DNA of 6,711 nucleotides from an uncultured Lachnospiraceae bacterium (GTDB lineage Bacteria > Bacillota > Clostridia > Lachnospirales > Lachnospiraceae). Both the position numbers and the translations under genes were made by a program. The stretch lies in contig CAJOPI010000135.1 in NCBI GenBank assembly GCA_905236275.1, positions 1 through 6,711 on the forward strand, given 5' to 3'. Shown one piece after another: positions 1-6,240 of this stretch. The notes beneath the pieces were generated by a model. That model was not told where the DNA came from. It made no database searches and saw nothing but the letters and a program-made list of their open reading frames with translations. Numbering within the stretch: the first letter of the stretch is position 1; each line of letters opens with the position of its first letter.

Positions 1-2
1 CG

Positions 3-206
3 ATAGAAGAAAAGTGGTTTCCACTATATCTAGTGGTTATTCTTTGCATCTTATTAGCATATTTAGCGGTATTATCGCTATTATTTCTATTTACAAACAT
101 TTTTGTATCCGAAATGTATCCGCTTATTAGCATTATCGAATCTCGGTTTTATAAGTTGGTCAAACTCATTCAACCTTACTTTTACAGTAGTCGCCATTTG
201 TATTAA
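3..206 (+). CDS. Putative membrane protein, C-terminal end (5' end outside window)
   Basis: This reading frame is open from the left edge and ends at TAA 204-206, giving 67 codons with no start inside the window. Residues 6-35 form an uninterrupted hydrophobic stretch (for example FPLYLVVILCILLAY and LAVLSLLFLF) that would make one long or two short membrane helices. A tail with scattered basic and aromatic residues follows (ESRFYKLVKLIQPYFYSSRHLY in part). It would be convergent with the lipoprotein gene, with 22 bp between the two stop codons and no terminator hairpin there, which is a weak point. Codons are rich in TTA and CTA, unlike the GC-richer genes to the right. The family is not recognisable. 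An A/T-rich non-coding stretch could give a similar frame by chance, and the opposite strand has a rival 36-codon frame at 87-197. The call is tentative. Confidence 0.4.
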   Translation: MEEKWFPLYLVVILCILLAYLAVLSLLFLFTNIFVSEMYPLISIIESRFYKLVKLIQPYFYSSRHLY

Positions 207-228
207 ACTCTTGTGGATTGACTATGCT

Positions 229-801
229 TTACCGATCAAGAAAAATGAATACTCCATCTTTATCGTATATACAAACACTGTAATCTTTTCCACCCAATGA
301 TGAGGCGGCGGTCCATGTGTCCGGATTTATTTCGAATTCTTCCGACCAGCCACCGCTGATAGTCAGGTGCTTATTATCGATGTTCCATGTAAGATTTTCG
401 AAAACCTTATAATCAACATTTGACATCCACTCCCTCTTGGCTGTATTCTCCGATAATTCTATGAATGTCTGTTCCATCCCCTCATTCATTCTGATGTAGA
501 TTGGAAACCCATAGGTATCTACAACAGTTTTAAGGCAGCCATAATCAGGGACCGGTTCCGGAGTGGGAGTTTCGGTAGGACTCATTGTCGGAGTTGCCGC
601 ATCATCCTTGGGTGGGATTACTGTTTCCTGTGTATTGTTTGTACTCTCCGGCTGTCCCGAGTTATCAGCCTTATTTATAATAATCTGATTACTACCTGAC
701 TCCGACGACTGTTCATTACCACTGTCACTTTTTTTAGAACAAGCTGTTACACCGATTGCAACAACCATGATCAGAGCCAATACTTTTATCTTCTTCCACA
801 T
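229..801 (-). CDS. Small lipoprotein with Pro/Thr-rich linker and unassigned C-terminal domain
   Basis: This encodes a 190-residue protein predicted to be lipid-anchored on the outer face of the cytoplasmic membrane. Residues 1-21 are a lipoprotein signal: basic MWKKIK, a hydrophobic core, then the lipobox VTAC with the modified cysteine at residue 21. Residues 22 to about 90 are a low-complexity Ser/Asn/Gln/Glu stretch ending in a Pro/Thr linker (TPTMSPTETPTPEPVP), a typical wall-spanning spacer in Gram-positives. From about residue 91 a compact domain of about 100 residues follows, with aromatic and beta-like segments (LTWNIDNKHLTISGGWSEEF) and a C-terminal VFIFLDR. I do not recognise this domain. 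The ATG at 801 was chosen because the signal peptide starts there; an in-frame TTG at 834 would only add 11 charged residues. The Shine-Dalgarno is weak (AAGAGA, about 7 nt upstream). The gene has its own consensus promoter at 916-943. The surface location is inferred from the signal; function is unknown. Confidence 0.87.
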   Translation of the reverse strand: MWKKIKVLALIMVVAIGVTACSKKSDSGNEQSSESGSNQIIINKADNSGQPESTNNTQETVIPPKDDAATPTMSPTETPTPEPVPDYGCLKTVVDTYGFPIYIRMNEGMEQTFIELSENTAKREWMSNVDYKVFENLTWNIDNKHLTISGGWSEEFEINPDTWTAASSLGGKDYSVCIYDKDGVFIFLDR

Positions 802-866
802 AACTATTCTCTTTTGCTTTTTGTCCGCTGGCAATGTGTCATCGACGAAATCGTTTATTTCATTTA

Positions 867-903
867 TGGTTTTAAATCATTTATTATGTAGATTTTAAAA
901 CCA
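867..903 (-). repeat. A/T-rich inverted repeat in the lipoprotein mRNA leader
   Basis: The arms are 867-878 (TGGTTTTAAATC) and 891-903 (GATTTTAAAACCA). They pair over 12 bp with one bulged T and enclose a 12-nt loop. On the minus strand the hairpin starts about 6 nt after the predicted transcription start of the promoter at 916-943, so it would sit near the 5' end of the lipoprotein mRNA, about 65 nt before the start codon. It has no U-tract and little G+C, so it is not a usual terminator. It could be an mRNA-stabilising 5' hairpin or the operator of a dimeric repressor. The repeat is seen directly; its role is inferred. Confidence 0.6.
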
Positions 904-915
904 CATCAAGTAGTA

Positions 916-943
916 ATTATAGCGCGATTATTGATTTTGTCAA
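916..943 (-). promoter_or_regulatory. Consensus sigma-A promoter of the lipoprotein gene
   Basis: On the minus strand, TTGACA (938-943) and TATAAT (916-921) are both perfect matches to the housekeeping consensus, with a 16-bp spacer. The -35 begins 12 bp after the stop codon of the giant gene. The predicted start is near 908-909, giving a leader of about 107 nt that contains the inverted repeat at 867-903. This indicates that the lipoprotein gene is transcribed independently. No extended -10 (TGn) is present. Confidence 0.85.
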
Positions 944-954
944 CCGGAAATAAG

Positions 955-3900
955 TTACTTAAGTGCCCTGCCCTTAGGCGCCTTGTTCATATCCTTTGCT
1001 TCAGGCTTTGCCTGCTGTAAATCCTTTGCGGCAAGCTTTTTAAATTCCGGTCCGAGCTCCTTGGCCTTTGCGATATCCACCTTTGCGCCGAGGCCGTTCT
1101 TAAGAGCGGTAAGCTTTTCAACCTCAGCAGGATTATCATAATTATTTGTAACGGAAACCCTGATGATGTCATCACGAAGCCTTGCGATGTCTTCGGTTTT
1201 GATGGGGCCGTTTTTAGCCTCTTCAAGAACTCTCTTACGGAATTCCTCCCTGAAAGGTGCATTGCCTAGTACATTCTGCTTAAATGCTGCGAACTGAGCA
1301 GAGTTCTCCTTGAAGCTGACACCGTTCTCTTTAAGCTCCACAAAATCATTTACTGCATTTGCAAAACCGGCGTTCATCTCATTAAGCTTATCTTTCGGGA
1401 TCTTGTCCATTGCATACTTCGAATCTATGCCAAGGGCAATGTCCTTTTCCGCCTGATCGATAACCTTCATGCTGTCCTCATAGGCCTTTTTATCGGCTTT
1501 GAACTGATTCTCCGCCTGCATAATAGCATTCTTTTCATTCTCGGGAATTTCCCTGCCGAAACTGCGGTAGTATTCCGTCAGTCTCTGCATCTCACTGTCA
1601 AGTCCGGGCTTCTTTTCATTGAATTCCTTTTCCTTAAGCTTGAAGGCATCGGTCTTTTCTTTTCTGTCAGCCGCTAAAACTTCGGAATACATCCTGTTTC
1701 TCTTGTCGGCAAAATTGCTCTTGATGGTCTCGGAGTAAAGCGTGCGCTCAGCAGACTCGACAATCCGGTCTTCAAAAAGCTTCATCTGGTTTTCTATAGC
1801 CTTAAGCTTGTCCTCGTGAACCTTCTTTGCTTCCGCTGAAAGCTCCTGCCCGTTTTTCTTTGCATCAGCAATATCGGAATCATAGCTTCTTCTGGCATTT
1901 TTATAATCCATGGAAAGATTATCAACATTTATGCCGTTCTTTTCCCTGATCTCGTTTTCGGCCTTCTGAACATGGGTTATGCTGTTTTCCAGAGTCCTGT
2001 TGGCGTTGATAATGCCGTACTTGACATTTTCCGCAAATCTCTTCTTTTCATCAGCCATGTCGGTACCAAGGGGGATCAGCGTCTTCTGCTTTTCCATAAC
2101 TCTTTCGGAAGCAGAAGGGCCGTTATTTCCGAATTCGATCACAGCCTTATTCTGGTTGAGAAGTGCCTTTTTCGCATCAAGCATTGCCTTATAACGGTCT
2201 GCTCCTCTTCTTCCGAGCCTGCTCACATCAGCGGCATTTTCAGGATTTCCCCCTTTTTCCCTGATGACCGTATTTTTATTGTCAAGATAATGGTTTATCC
2301 TTTCAAATACCTGCCTCTGCTTGTCCGTAAACTTCTTGATCTTCTTGGGATCAAGTTTAACGTCTTCAGGTACGCTATACTCATAAAAAGGCTTTGTCTT
2401 GTCTTCAACATATTCTTTCCGAACGCGGTCATATTTTGTATCATAACCCACGATCTTTTTGGAAATATTCGTAGTATGATACTTTTCCATCAGCTCTTCG
2501 CTGAGCTTCATCTTCATCTTTTCGAGAGCCTGAAGGTCCTTTACTATATCATCATAAAGACCGTTTGAGGTACCGGCAATGGCCTTGGCATTCTTCATAC
2601 CGTTTATAGCCTCTTCCATGCTCTTGTCATTTTTGTTTCTCTCAGGTCTGCCGGTGATAAATGCGGTAAGTCTTCCTCTTGAGGCATCCGCTTTTATCTT
2701 GTCGCGCATTTCTGCCATAATGCCTTCATGGCCGCCGAATTCAAGAATATCCGCGGTTTCCTTTGCACTCTTAGGCTCGCACGCCTTTAAAACATGATTG
2801 GAATATTCCTCAAGATATTTGTTCAGCTTGTTATGAGAAATCGCATAATCCGGATGTTTCTCGTCAAAATACTCGGGATGGGCATCCCTGTTCATACCAT
2901 CAAAGAACTTAAGTCTCATATAAGACATGGTATTGAACATCTGCTGATCTTCACTCATTCCGTCAGAATTTCTGAGCCTGCGGAGGATTCCCTTCATCTC
3001 GGCAGCATTGTCTTCATACCTGAATTCTTTTGTATTGTCTTTTTCGAGACTGATTCCCTTCTCTTTTGCCTCTTTTATCTCTGAAATGCATCTGTTGATG
3101 AGTCTCGGAATATACGTCTCATTTGACGCTTTGAGATATGTGTCAAAAGCGCCGATAGGAGCCTGGGGTCCATGTTTTGAATCCCGGTTCGTACAAAGCA
3201 GAGGATGATTTTTATGCTTCTCATAGAAGCCCTGTATCATTGTAGCGGCTGTAAGAATATCCTTCGGTGAACTGATCTTTTTACCGAGCAGGGAATCCTT
3301 GAAGTTTTTCAGCTCATTATCCCTAAACTCCTTGAGTATTTCCGCCTTTGCCCTGTACTGCTGCTCTACCTTTGCTCTTTCCCGCTCAGCCTTTCTTTCC
3401 TCTTCATTTTTCGGGTCATTATTTATTTCTCCTGCAAGTTTCTCTGCCTCCATAAGACTCTTGTTGATGTCTTTTTTAATATAGCCCTCTACGGTACCGA
3501 TATGGAAAAGAAGCGGCAGATCCTTGCTGTTCCAGCCCTGTTTAATGCCCTCTTTCATCCATTCCAAGCCGACCATTTCTGCAACTATAGGTCTGTCACC
3601 GCTTTTTATGGTACGACCGGTCATATGTCCAATGTCATTTGCAAGAACAGACTCATCGTCCGTAATTTCAGGCTTATCTACATCATAAAGAGTCTCAAAA
3701 TTCTTTATCATCCTGCCGAAGCATTCATCCAGTCTGGCAAGATGCAGTTTTTCCTTCTTATCGTCCCAGCCGCTTTTTCTCATCTGCTGCTTGTCGTACT
3801 CGGCAGCTATGAGTTCCTTTCCTCCGTCATAGAACGCTTGCATAGGTTCAAAGATATTTCTTTCCTGCAGCCACTGCTTGGTTTTTTCGCTGGGAACCGT

Positions 3901-5850
3901 ATCAAGGTAAAGATTAATATTTCCCACCTGAGTGAATAAATTATACAAAACAGGCTGTTCAATCATGGCTGTCAGCATTTCGCCTTTTTCAATTTCGGCA
4001 TACTGCCTTACTGCAGATGCAGTTCTTCTCATCTCCCTGTCCGCGCCCTTATCGCCTGCCATTTTAAGAGCGAAAAGATTACCATATATCTTAACCTGAT
4101 CTCTGCAGGTATTGATCATCGTTTCACGGTCTTCTTTGTCTTCGGAAAGTTTATGAACAACTAAAGGTGCCATGTGGGTGTGTAACGGTCCGCGCAGCGC
4201 TTCATTGGGCTGAAGCATTAGTTCCTGATCATCCTCTATGGATTTCACTTTTTCGTCCAAAGCATGATTGAGCGAAAAGAAAGCATACGGATCAACTATA
4301 TCCAGGCCCTGTTTCATGTTCATACGTATTTCGGTTTTACCGGTAACGCAATAATAGGAATTATATTCCGAAATCGTCTTCTCGTCCATTATCTGAGGGG
4401 ACTCATGGGTATCAACCGGCAGAGGCTGTCTTCCGGCAAACTCCATGGATCTTTCAACAGAAGTAAGGCTCTTGTTGAACTTATCACGCAATGCTTTGTC
4501 ATTTTCGTACATTGCAAGACCGTCTTTTGCGAGCTTCTCGTACTCATCGGCGATCTCTATCTTGTCAAGAGGGCTGCTGACACCTTTGTTCATGGAATAA
4601 TCATAAAACTTATCAAGCTTTGCAGAATATTCCTTTATACGGCGGTATTTTTCATTAGCTTCTGCTTCTTCCTGAGGAAGGTTTTCGAGAATATTGGTAA
4701 ACTGAGTGATTCTTTCCCGTATGGGAACCAAATCAGAGGTCAGCTTTGCTATCTTTTTTTCTGACTTACGGATTTCTTTGGCATCGGCATGCTCACGCTC
4801 AAGTCTTGCCTTCTTTTCTCTTTCCTGTTCCAGTTCCCTGGTTTTATTTGCCAAAGCCTGATTTCTGTCAGCCAGCCTCTCTTCCGCAATCTGCTTTCTT
4901 TGCAGAAACAGCTGATGGTCACATTCTTTCTCAAGTATAGCCTTTTTGTTATCGATAGTATATTTTAATTCCGAAAGGCTTCCGAGCAGACCGAGCTCGT
5001 TCATGCCCCAACCGTTTTCAATAGCCTGTTTCTGACCTTCGATATTTTTGATTCCGTACATGCAGGTACGGCGGCTCAGGGAATCCTTCTTGTTTTTGTA
5101 GGTCATTACATCAAATTTCTGCTGGAGATAAGGATCATATTTAGAAGTACCGTCGGCATTTACCATTTTATCGAAGGCCTTGTGGTTTTCAAGCATCCTT
5201 CCGAAATCGTCCTTCAGCCTGTTAAGGTACTCCTGTTCCTTTTCGGGAGTATAATCCTTTTCTATTGCCTGTCTTTCATATTCCCTCTGATAAAGATCGG
5301 CAGTAATGGACATGAAATTATTAAGGTAGGTAAGAGGGCCCTTATGCTCATGTGTAACGGGATCCACATCATCAAGTTCTGCCATGGCCTGATCATAGGT
5401 CATGCCCTGCGGAACCTTGGGTCCGTTGATAAACATACCGGAAAGATATCTAAGATACGGGTTGTCATACACGGCAATACCATAATCACCGGCCTCCGTA
5501 TCCATCAGTTTTTCGGACAGCTTGATATAACCCGACATTTTTTCCGACTGTGGGGTGGGATGCTGCATCAGATTTTTTACGGTCTTCTGTACTTCCTTCA
5601 GCTTTTTGGCATGCTTTTTGGCAGTATTTACATCTCTGAAAGTATTTTTAAATGTTTCATTGGTTTTGGGGTCTTTATTCGCAATATAATTATTATCGAC
5701 GCCGTCACGCCATCTTCTTGCGGTAGCATACGCTCTGGGGTTAAAATATTCCAGATAAAAACCTATATTCGTAATTGCTTCATTGGACTGTTCTGCAGCA
5801 GCGGACAGACCGTATTTTCCTTCTACCATGTAATTCTTGGGACCTGGCAT
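955..5850 (-). CDS. Giant (1631-residue) charged helical protein of unknown family with an internal duplication
   Basis: This is one uninterrupted frame from ATG 5850, preceded by AGGAGG eight nucleotides upstream, to TAA 955-957. I do not recognise the family. The protein begins MPGPKNYMVEGKYGL and has no signal peptide, lipobox, membrane helix or sorting motif, so a cytoplasmic location is likely. It is rich in Lys, Glu, Asp and Asn, with eight cysteines, none after residue 1024. Residues about 105-460 and 606-885 are diverged copies of one module (see the repeat entries), each interrupted by a charged coiled-coil-like stretch (about 304-410 and 800-850). Residues 940-1260 form a distinct middle region (for example RLGRRGADRYKAMLDAKKAL at 1211-1230). 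Residues 1290-1470 are again coiled-coil-like, and the end is a helical segment with a basic tail (NKAPKGRALK). No catalytic motif or nucleotide-binding loop is visible. A scaffold or structural role is possible but is only inference from the composition. Confidence 0.93.
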   Translation of the reverse strand: MPGPKNYMVEGKYGLSAAAEQSNEAITNIGFYLEYFNPRAYATARRWRDGVDNNYIANKDPKTNETFKNTFRDVNTAKKHAKKLKEVQKTVKNLMQHPTPQSEKMSGYIKLSEKLMDTEAGDYGIAVYDNPYLRYLSGMFINGPKVPQGMTYDQAMAELDDVDPVTHEHKGPLTYLNNFMSITADLYQREYERQAIEKDYTPEKEQEYLNRLKDDFGRMLENHKAFDKMVNADGTSKYDPYLQQKFDVMTYKNKKDSLSRRTCMYGIKNIEGQKQAIENGWGMNELGLLGSLSELKYTIDNKKAILEKECDHQLFLQRKQIAEERLADRNQALANKTRELEQEREKKARLEREHADAKEIRKSEKKIAKLTSDLVPIRERITQFTNILENLPQEEAEANEKYRRIKEYSAKLDKFYDYSMNKGVSSPLDKIEIADEYEKLAKDGLAMYENDKALRDKFNKSLTSVERSMEFAGRQPLPVDTHESPQIMDEKTISEYNSYYCVTGKTEIRMNMKQGLDIVDPYAFFSLNHALDEKVKSIEDDQELMLQPNEALRGPLHTHMAPLVVHKLSEDKEDRETMINTCRDQVKIYGNLFALKMAGDKGADREMRRTASAVRQYAEIEKGEMLTAMIEQPVLYNLFTQVGNINLYLDTVPSEKTKQWLQERNIFEPMQAFYDGGKELIAAEYDKQQMRKSGWDDKKEKLHLARLDECFGRMIKNFETLYDVDKPEITDDESVLANDIGHMTGRTIKSGDRPIVAEMVGLEWMKEGIKQGWNSKDLPLLFHIGTVEGYIKKDINKSLMEAEKLAGEINNDPKNEEERKAERERAKVEQQYRAKAEILKEFRDNELKNFKDSLLGKKISSPKDILTAATMIQGFYEKHKNHPLLCTNRDSKHGPQAPIGAFDTYLKASNETYIPRLINRCISEIKEAKEKGISLEKDNTKEFRYEDNAAEMKGILRRLRNSDGMSEDQQMFNTMSYMRLKFFDGMNRDAHPEYFDEKHPDYAISHNKLNKYLEEYSNHVLKACEPKSAKETADILEFGGHEGIMAEMRDKIKADASRGRLTAFITGRPERNKNDKSMEEAINGMKNAKAIAGTSNGLYDDIVKDLQALEKMKMKLSEELMEKYHTTNISKKIVGYDTKYDRVRKEYVEDKTKPFYEYSVPEDVKLDPKKIKKFTDKQRQVFERINHYLDNKNTVIREKGGNPENAADVSRLGRRGADRYKAMLDAKKALLNQNKAVIEFGNNGPSASERVMEKQKTLIPLGTDMADEKKRFAENVKYGIINANRTLENSITHVQKAENEIREKNGINVDNLSMDYKNARRSYDSDIADAKKNGQELSAEAKKVHEDKLKAIENQMKLFEDRIVESAERTLYSETIKSNFADKRNRMYSEVLAADRKEKTDAFKLKEKEFNEKKPGLDSEMQRLTEYYRSFGREIPENEKNAIMQAENQFKADKKAYEDSMKVIDQAEKDIALGIDSKYAMDKIPKDKLNEMNAGFANAVNDFVELKENGVSFKENSAQFAAFKQNVLGNAPFREEFRKRVLEEAKNGPIKTEDIARLRDDIIRVSVTNNYDNPAEVEKLTALKNGLGAKVDIAKAKELGPEFKKLAAKDLQQAKPEAKDMNKAPKGRALK
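3196..4035 (-). repeat. Internal protein module, copy B (about residues 606-885 of the giant protein)
   Basis: This is the second copy of a module also found at residues 105-460. Landmarks matching copy A in the same order are EQPVLYNLF (631-639), EYDKQQMRK (684-692), ARLDECFGRMI (705-715), MTGRTIKSGD (743-752), IKQGWNSKDLPLL (769-781) and ISSPKD (859-864). Conservation is at protein level only; no DNA-level repeat is obvious, so the duplication is old. The boundaries are approximate, and the coiled-coil insert is about 57 residues shorter than in copy A. Confidence 0.65.
4471..5538 (-). repeat. Internal protein module, copy A (about residues 105-460 of the giant protein)
   Basis: This is the first copy of the duplicated module. 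Landmarks are DNPYLRYLS (129-137), EYERQAIEK (190-198), NRLKDDFGRML (210-220), MTYKNKKDSL (249-258), IENGWGMNELGLL (277-289) and VSSPLD (424-429). Around FGRM the two copies share about 12 identities in 32 positions with one single-residue gap, plus many conservative changes. The spacing offset is about 492-502 residues before the coiled-coil insert and 435 after it. The boundaries are approximate. Confidence 0.65.
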
Positions 5851-5858
5851 TTTTATAT

Positions 5859-5864
5859 CCTCCT
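5859..5864 (-). promoter_or_regulatory. Strong Shine-Dalgarno of the giant gene
   Basis: The minus strand reads AGGAGG, followed by eight nucleotides (ATATAAAA) and ATG at 5850. This is a full-consensus anti-16S match at good spacing. It fixes the start at 5850 rather than the in-frame ATG seven codons later, and suggests efficient translation of a very long protein. Confidence 0.92.
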
Positions 5865-5873
5865 ATATTCAGC

Positions 5874-5890
5874 AGTTTTGTAACAAAACT
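5874..5890. repeat. Perfect odd palindrome in the leader of the giant gene
   Basis: AGTTTTGT, a single central base, then ACAAAACT: 8-bp arms with perfect symmetry, ending 9 bp upstream of the Shine-Dalgarno. As RNA it could form a 7-bp stem with a 3-nt loop. It could be a repressor operator or a weak leader hairpin. On the plus strand it is followed shortly by a T-run (TTTTTT at 5894-5899), but no plus-strand gene leads into it. Confidence 0.5.
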
Positions 5891-5913
5891 TAATTTTTTG
5901 CTTCTTGCCGGAT

Positions 5914-5942
5914 ATTGTACCAGAGGGTGTGCACCAAAAGTG
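5914..5942 (-). promoter_or_regulatory. Candidate promoter P1 of the giant gene (good -10, poor -35)
   Basis: The minus strand has TACAAT (5914-5919), 5 of 6 to the -10 consensus. At 17 bp spacing the -35 position is CACTTT (5937-5942), a poor match, and it lies across the junction of the tandem 11-bp repeats. A good -10 with a -35 replaced by direct repeats is the usual layout of an activator-dependent promoter. The predicted start is near 5907, about 57 nt before the start codon. This is inferred, not shown. Confidence 0.45.
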
Positions 5943-5950
5943 CACCAAAA
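5929..5950. repeat. Tandem 11-bp direct repeat (7-4-7 operator-like element)
   Basis: Two exact, adjacent copies of GTGCACCAAAA lie at 5929-5939 and 5940-5950. On the minus strand this is GGTGCAC, TTTT, GGTGCAC. Each copy contains the palindrome GTGCAC. The 11-bp period, about one helical turn, puts both copies on the same DNA face, as in the direct-repeat boxes of OmpR/PhoB-type response regulators. The element overlaps the -35 position of candidate promoter P1 of the giant gene. The binding protein is unknown. Confidence 0.75.
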
Positions 5951-5968
5951 AAGACAAAATCATTCCAA

Positions 5969-5998
5969 AATATATGCAAAAACTATGATTCTGGTCAT
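5969..5998 (-). promoter_or_regulatory. Candidate promoter P2 of the giant gene
   Basis: The minus strand has TATATT (5969-5974, 5 of 6 to consensus) and ATGACC (5993-5998, 4 of 6) with an 18-bp spacer. If used, transcription would start near 5962 and the tandem 11-bp repeats would lie in the leader just downstream, where a bound protein would repress. It competes with the candidate at 5914-5942, and the sequence cannot decide between them. Confidence 0.3.
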
Positions 5999-6044
5999 GG
6001 AATCACCTTCGGAATGGCTTTTGAGATATTTTTCGTTTAAGAAG

Positions 6045-6173
6045 TCATGATCCGACGAGCACATAGTCCGGAGCTATGCAGGTCTGACCGCAGTTAAGAA
6101 GCTTTCCGAAAGCGATACGTTTTGCCGCAAGCTTTATGTTTGCGGTCCTGTCGATAACAACAGGGCTCTTTCC
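6045..6173 (-). pseudogene. Aldehyde dehydrogenase fragment (active-site segment only)
   Basis: This is a 42-codon remnant of an NAD(P)-dependent aldehyde dehydrogenase of the class 3-like group, which oxidises aldehydes to acids. The minus-strand frame from 6173 reads [20 protein letters not shown] and then [19 protein letters not shown] before stopping at TGA 6045-6047. This matches the family segment running from the glycine-rich LELGGKSP motif to the catalytic-cysteine motif GQTCxAPDY; the nucleophile is the cysteine of GQTC. Full-length enzymes have about 450-490 residues. An in-frame TAA (6174-6176) stands just before the fragment, where CTTAAGGA looks like a one-base deletion within CTT-GGN-GGA. 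There is no ATG start or ribosome-binding site, and no other part of the enzyme is recognisable nearby. It is therefore a gene fossil that cannot make an enzyme. Flanking bases 6174-6240 and 5999-6044 show no clear homology. Confidence 0.8.
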
Positions 6174-6240
6174 TTAAGACGGACGAAGCCGAGGCATGTA
6201 GTTTCATTTTGTCAATATCCGCCGTCCGGACCTTTATGTC

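Noticed and set aside
87..197. Minus-strand 36-codon ORF beginning MATTVKVRLNEFDQLIKP
   Set aside because: It is short, has only a weak AAGAG at about 9 nt, and overlaps the longer plus-strand hydrophobic frame. Hydrophilic frames appear by default opposite hydrophobic codons. It is kept as an alternative in the findings but not called.
103..300. Plus-strand 65-codon ORF overlapping the lipoprotein 3' end
   Set aside because: It runs into the well-supported lipoprotein gene on the other strand, has no ribosome-binding site, and has no domain-like sequence.
951..961. Small palindrome TAAGTTACTTA around the stop of the giant gene as a terminator
   Set aside because: Five-bp A/T-rich arms with a one-base centre cannot form a stable RNA hairpin.
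987..1262. Minus-strand 91-codon ORF in another frame of the giant gene
   Set aside because: It is entirely inside the giant coding region in a shifted frame, with Ser/Arg/Leu-rich shadow composition.
5182..5883. Plus-strand 233-codon ORF opposite the start of the giant gene
   Set aside because: It is the antisense shadow of the giant gene. It is Ile/Phe/Cys-rich, as expected from the complement of a Lys/Glu/Asn-rich frame, and has no start signals. The other plus-strand ORFs inside 1972-4940 were rejected for the same reason.
5874..5899. Plus-strand hairpin plus T-run as a Rho-independent terminator
   Set aside because: The stem has only two G:C pairs, the loop is minimal, and no plus-strand gene is present upstream to terminate.
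5955..6053. Open minus-strand frame after the aldehyde dehydrogenase fossil ([19 protein letters not shown] and onward)
   Set aside because: A one-base shift would join it to the fossil, but the residues do not resemble the enzyme segment that should follow APDYVLV. It also overlaps candidate promoter P2, so it is treated as non-coding.
6178..6230. G/C-rich partial inverted repeat after the receiver gene as a terminator
   Set aside because: The matching arms (CGGACG and CGTCCG) are only 6 bp, about 35 bp apart, and no U-tract follows.
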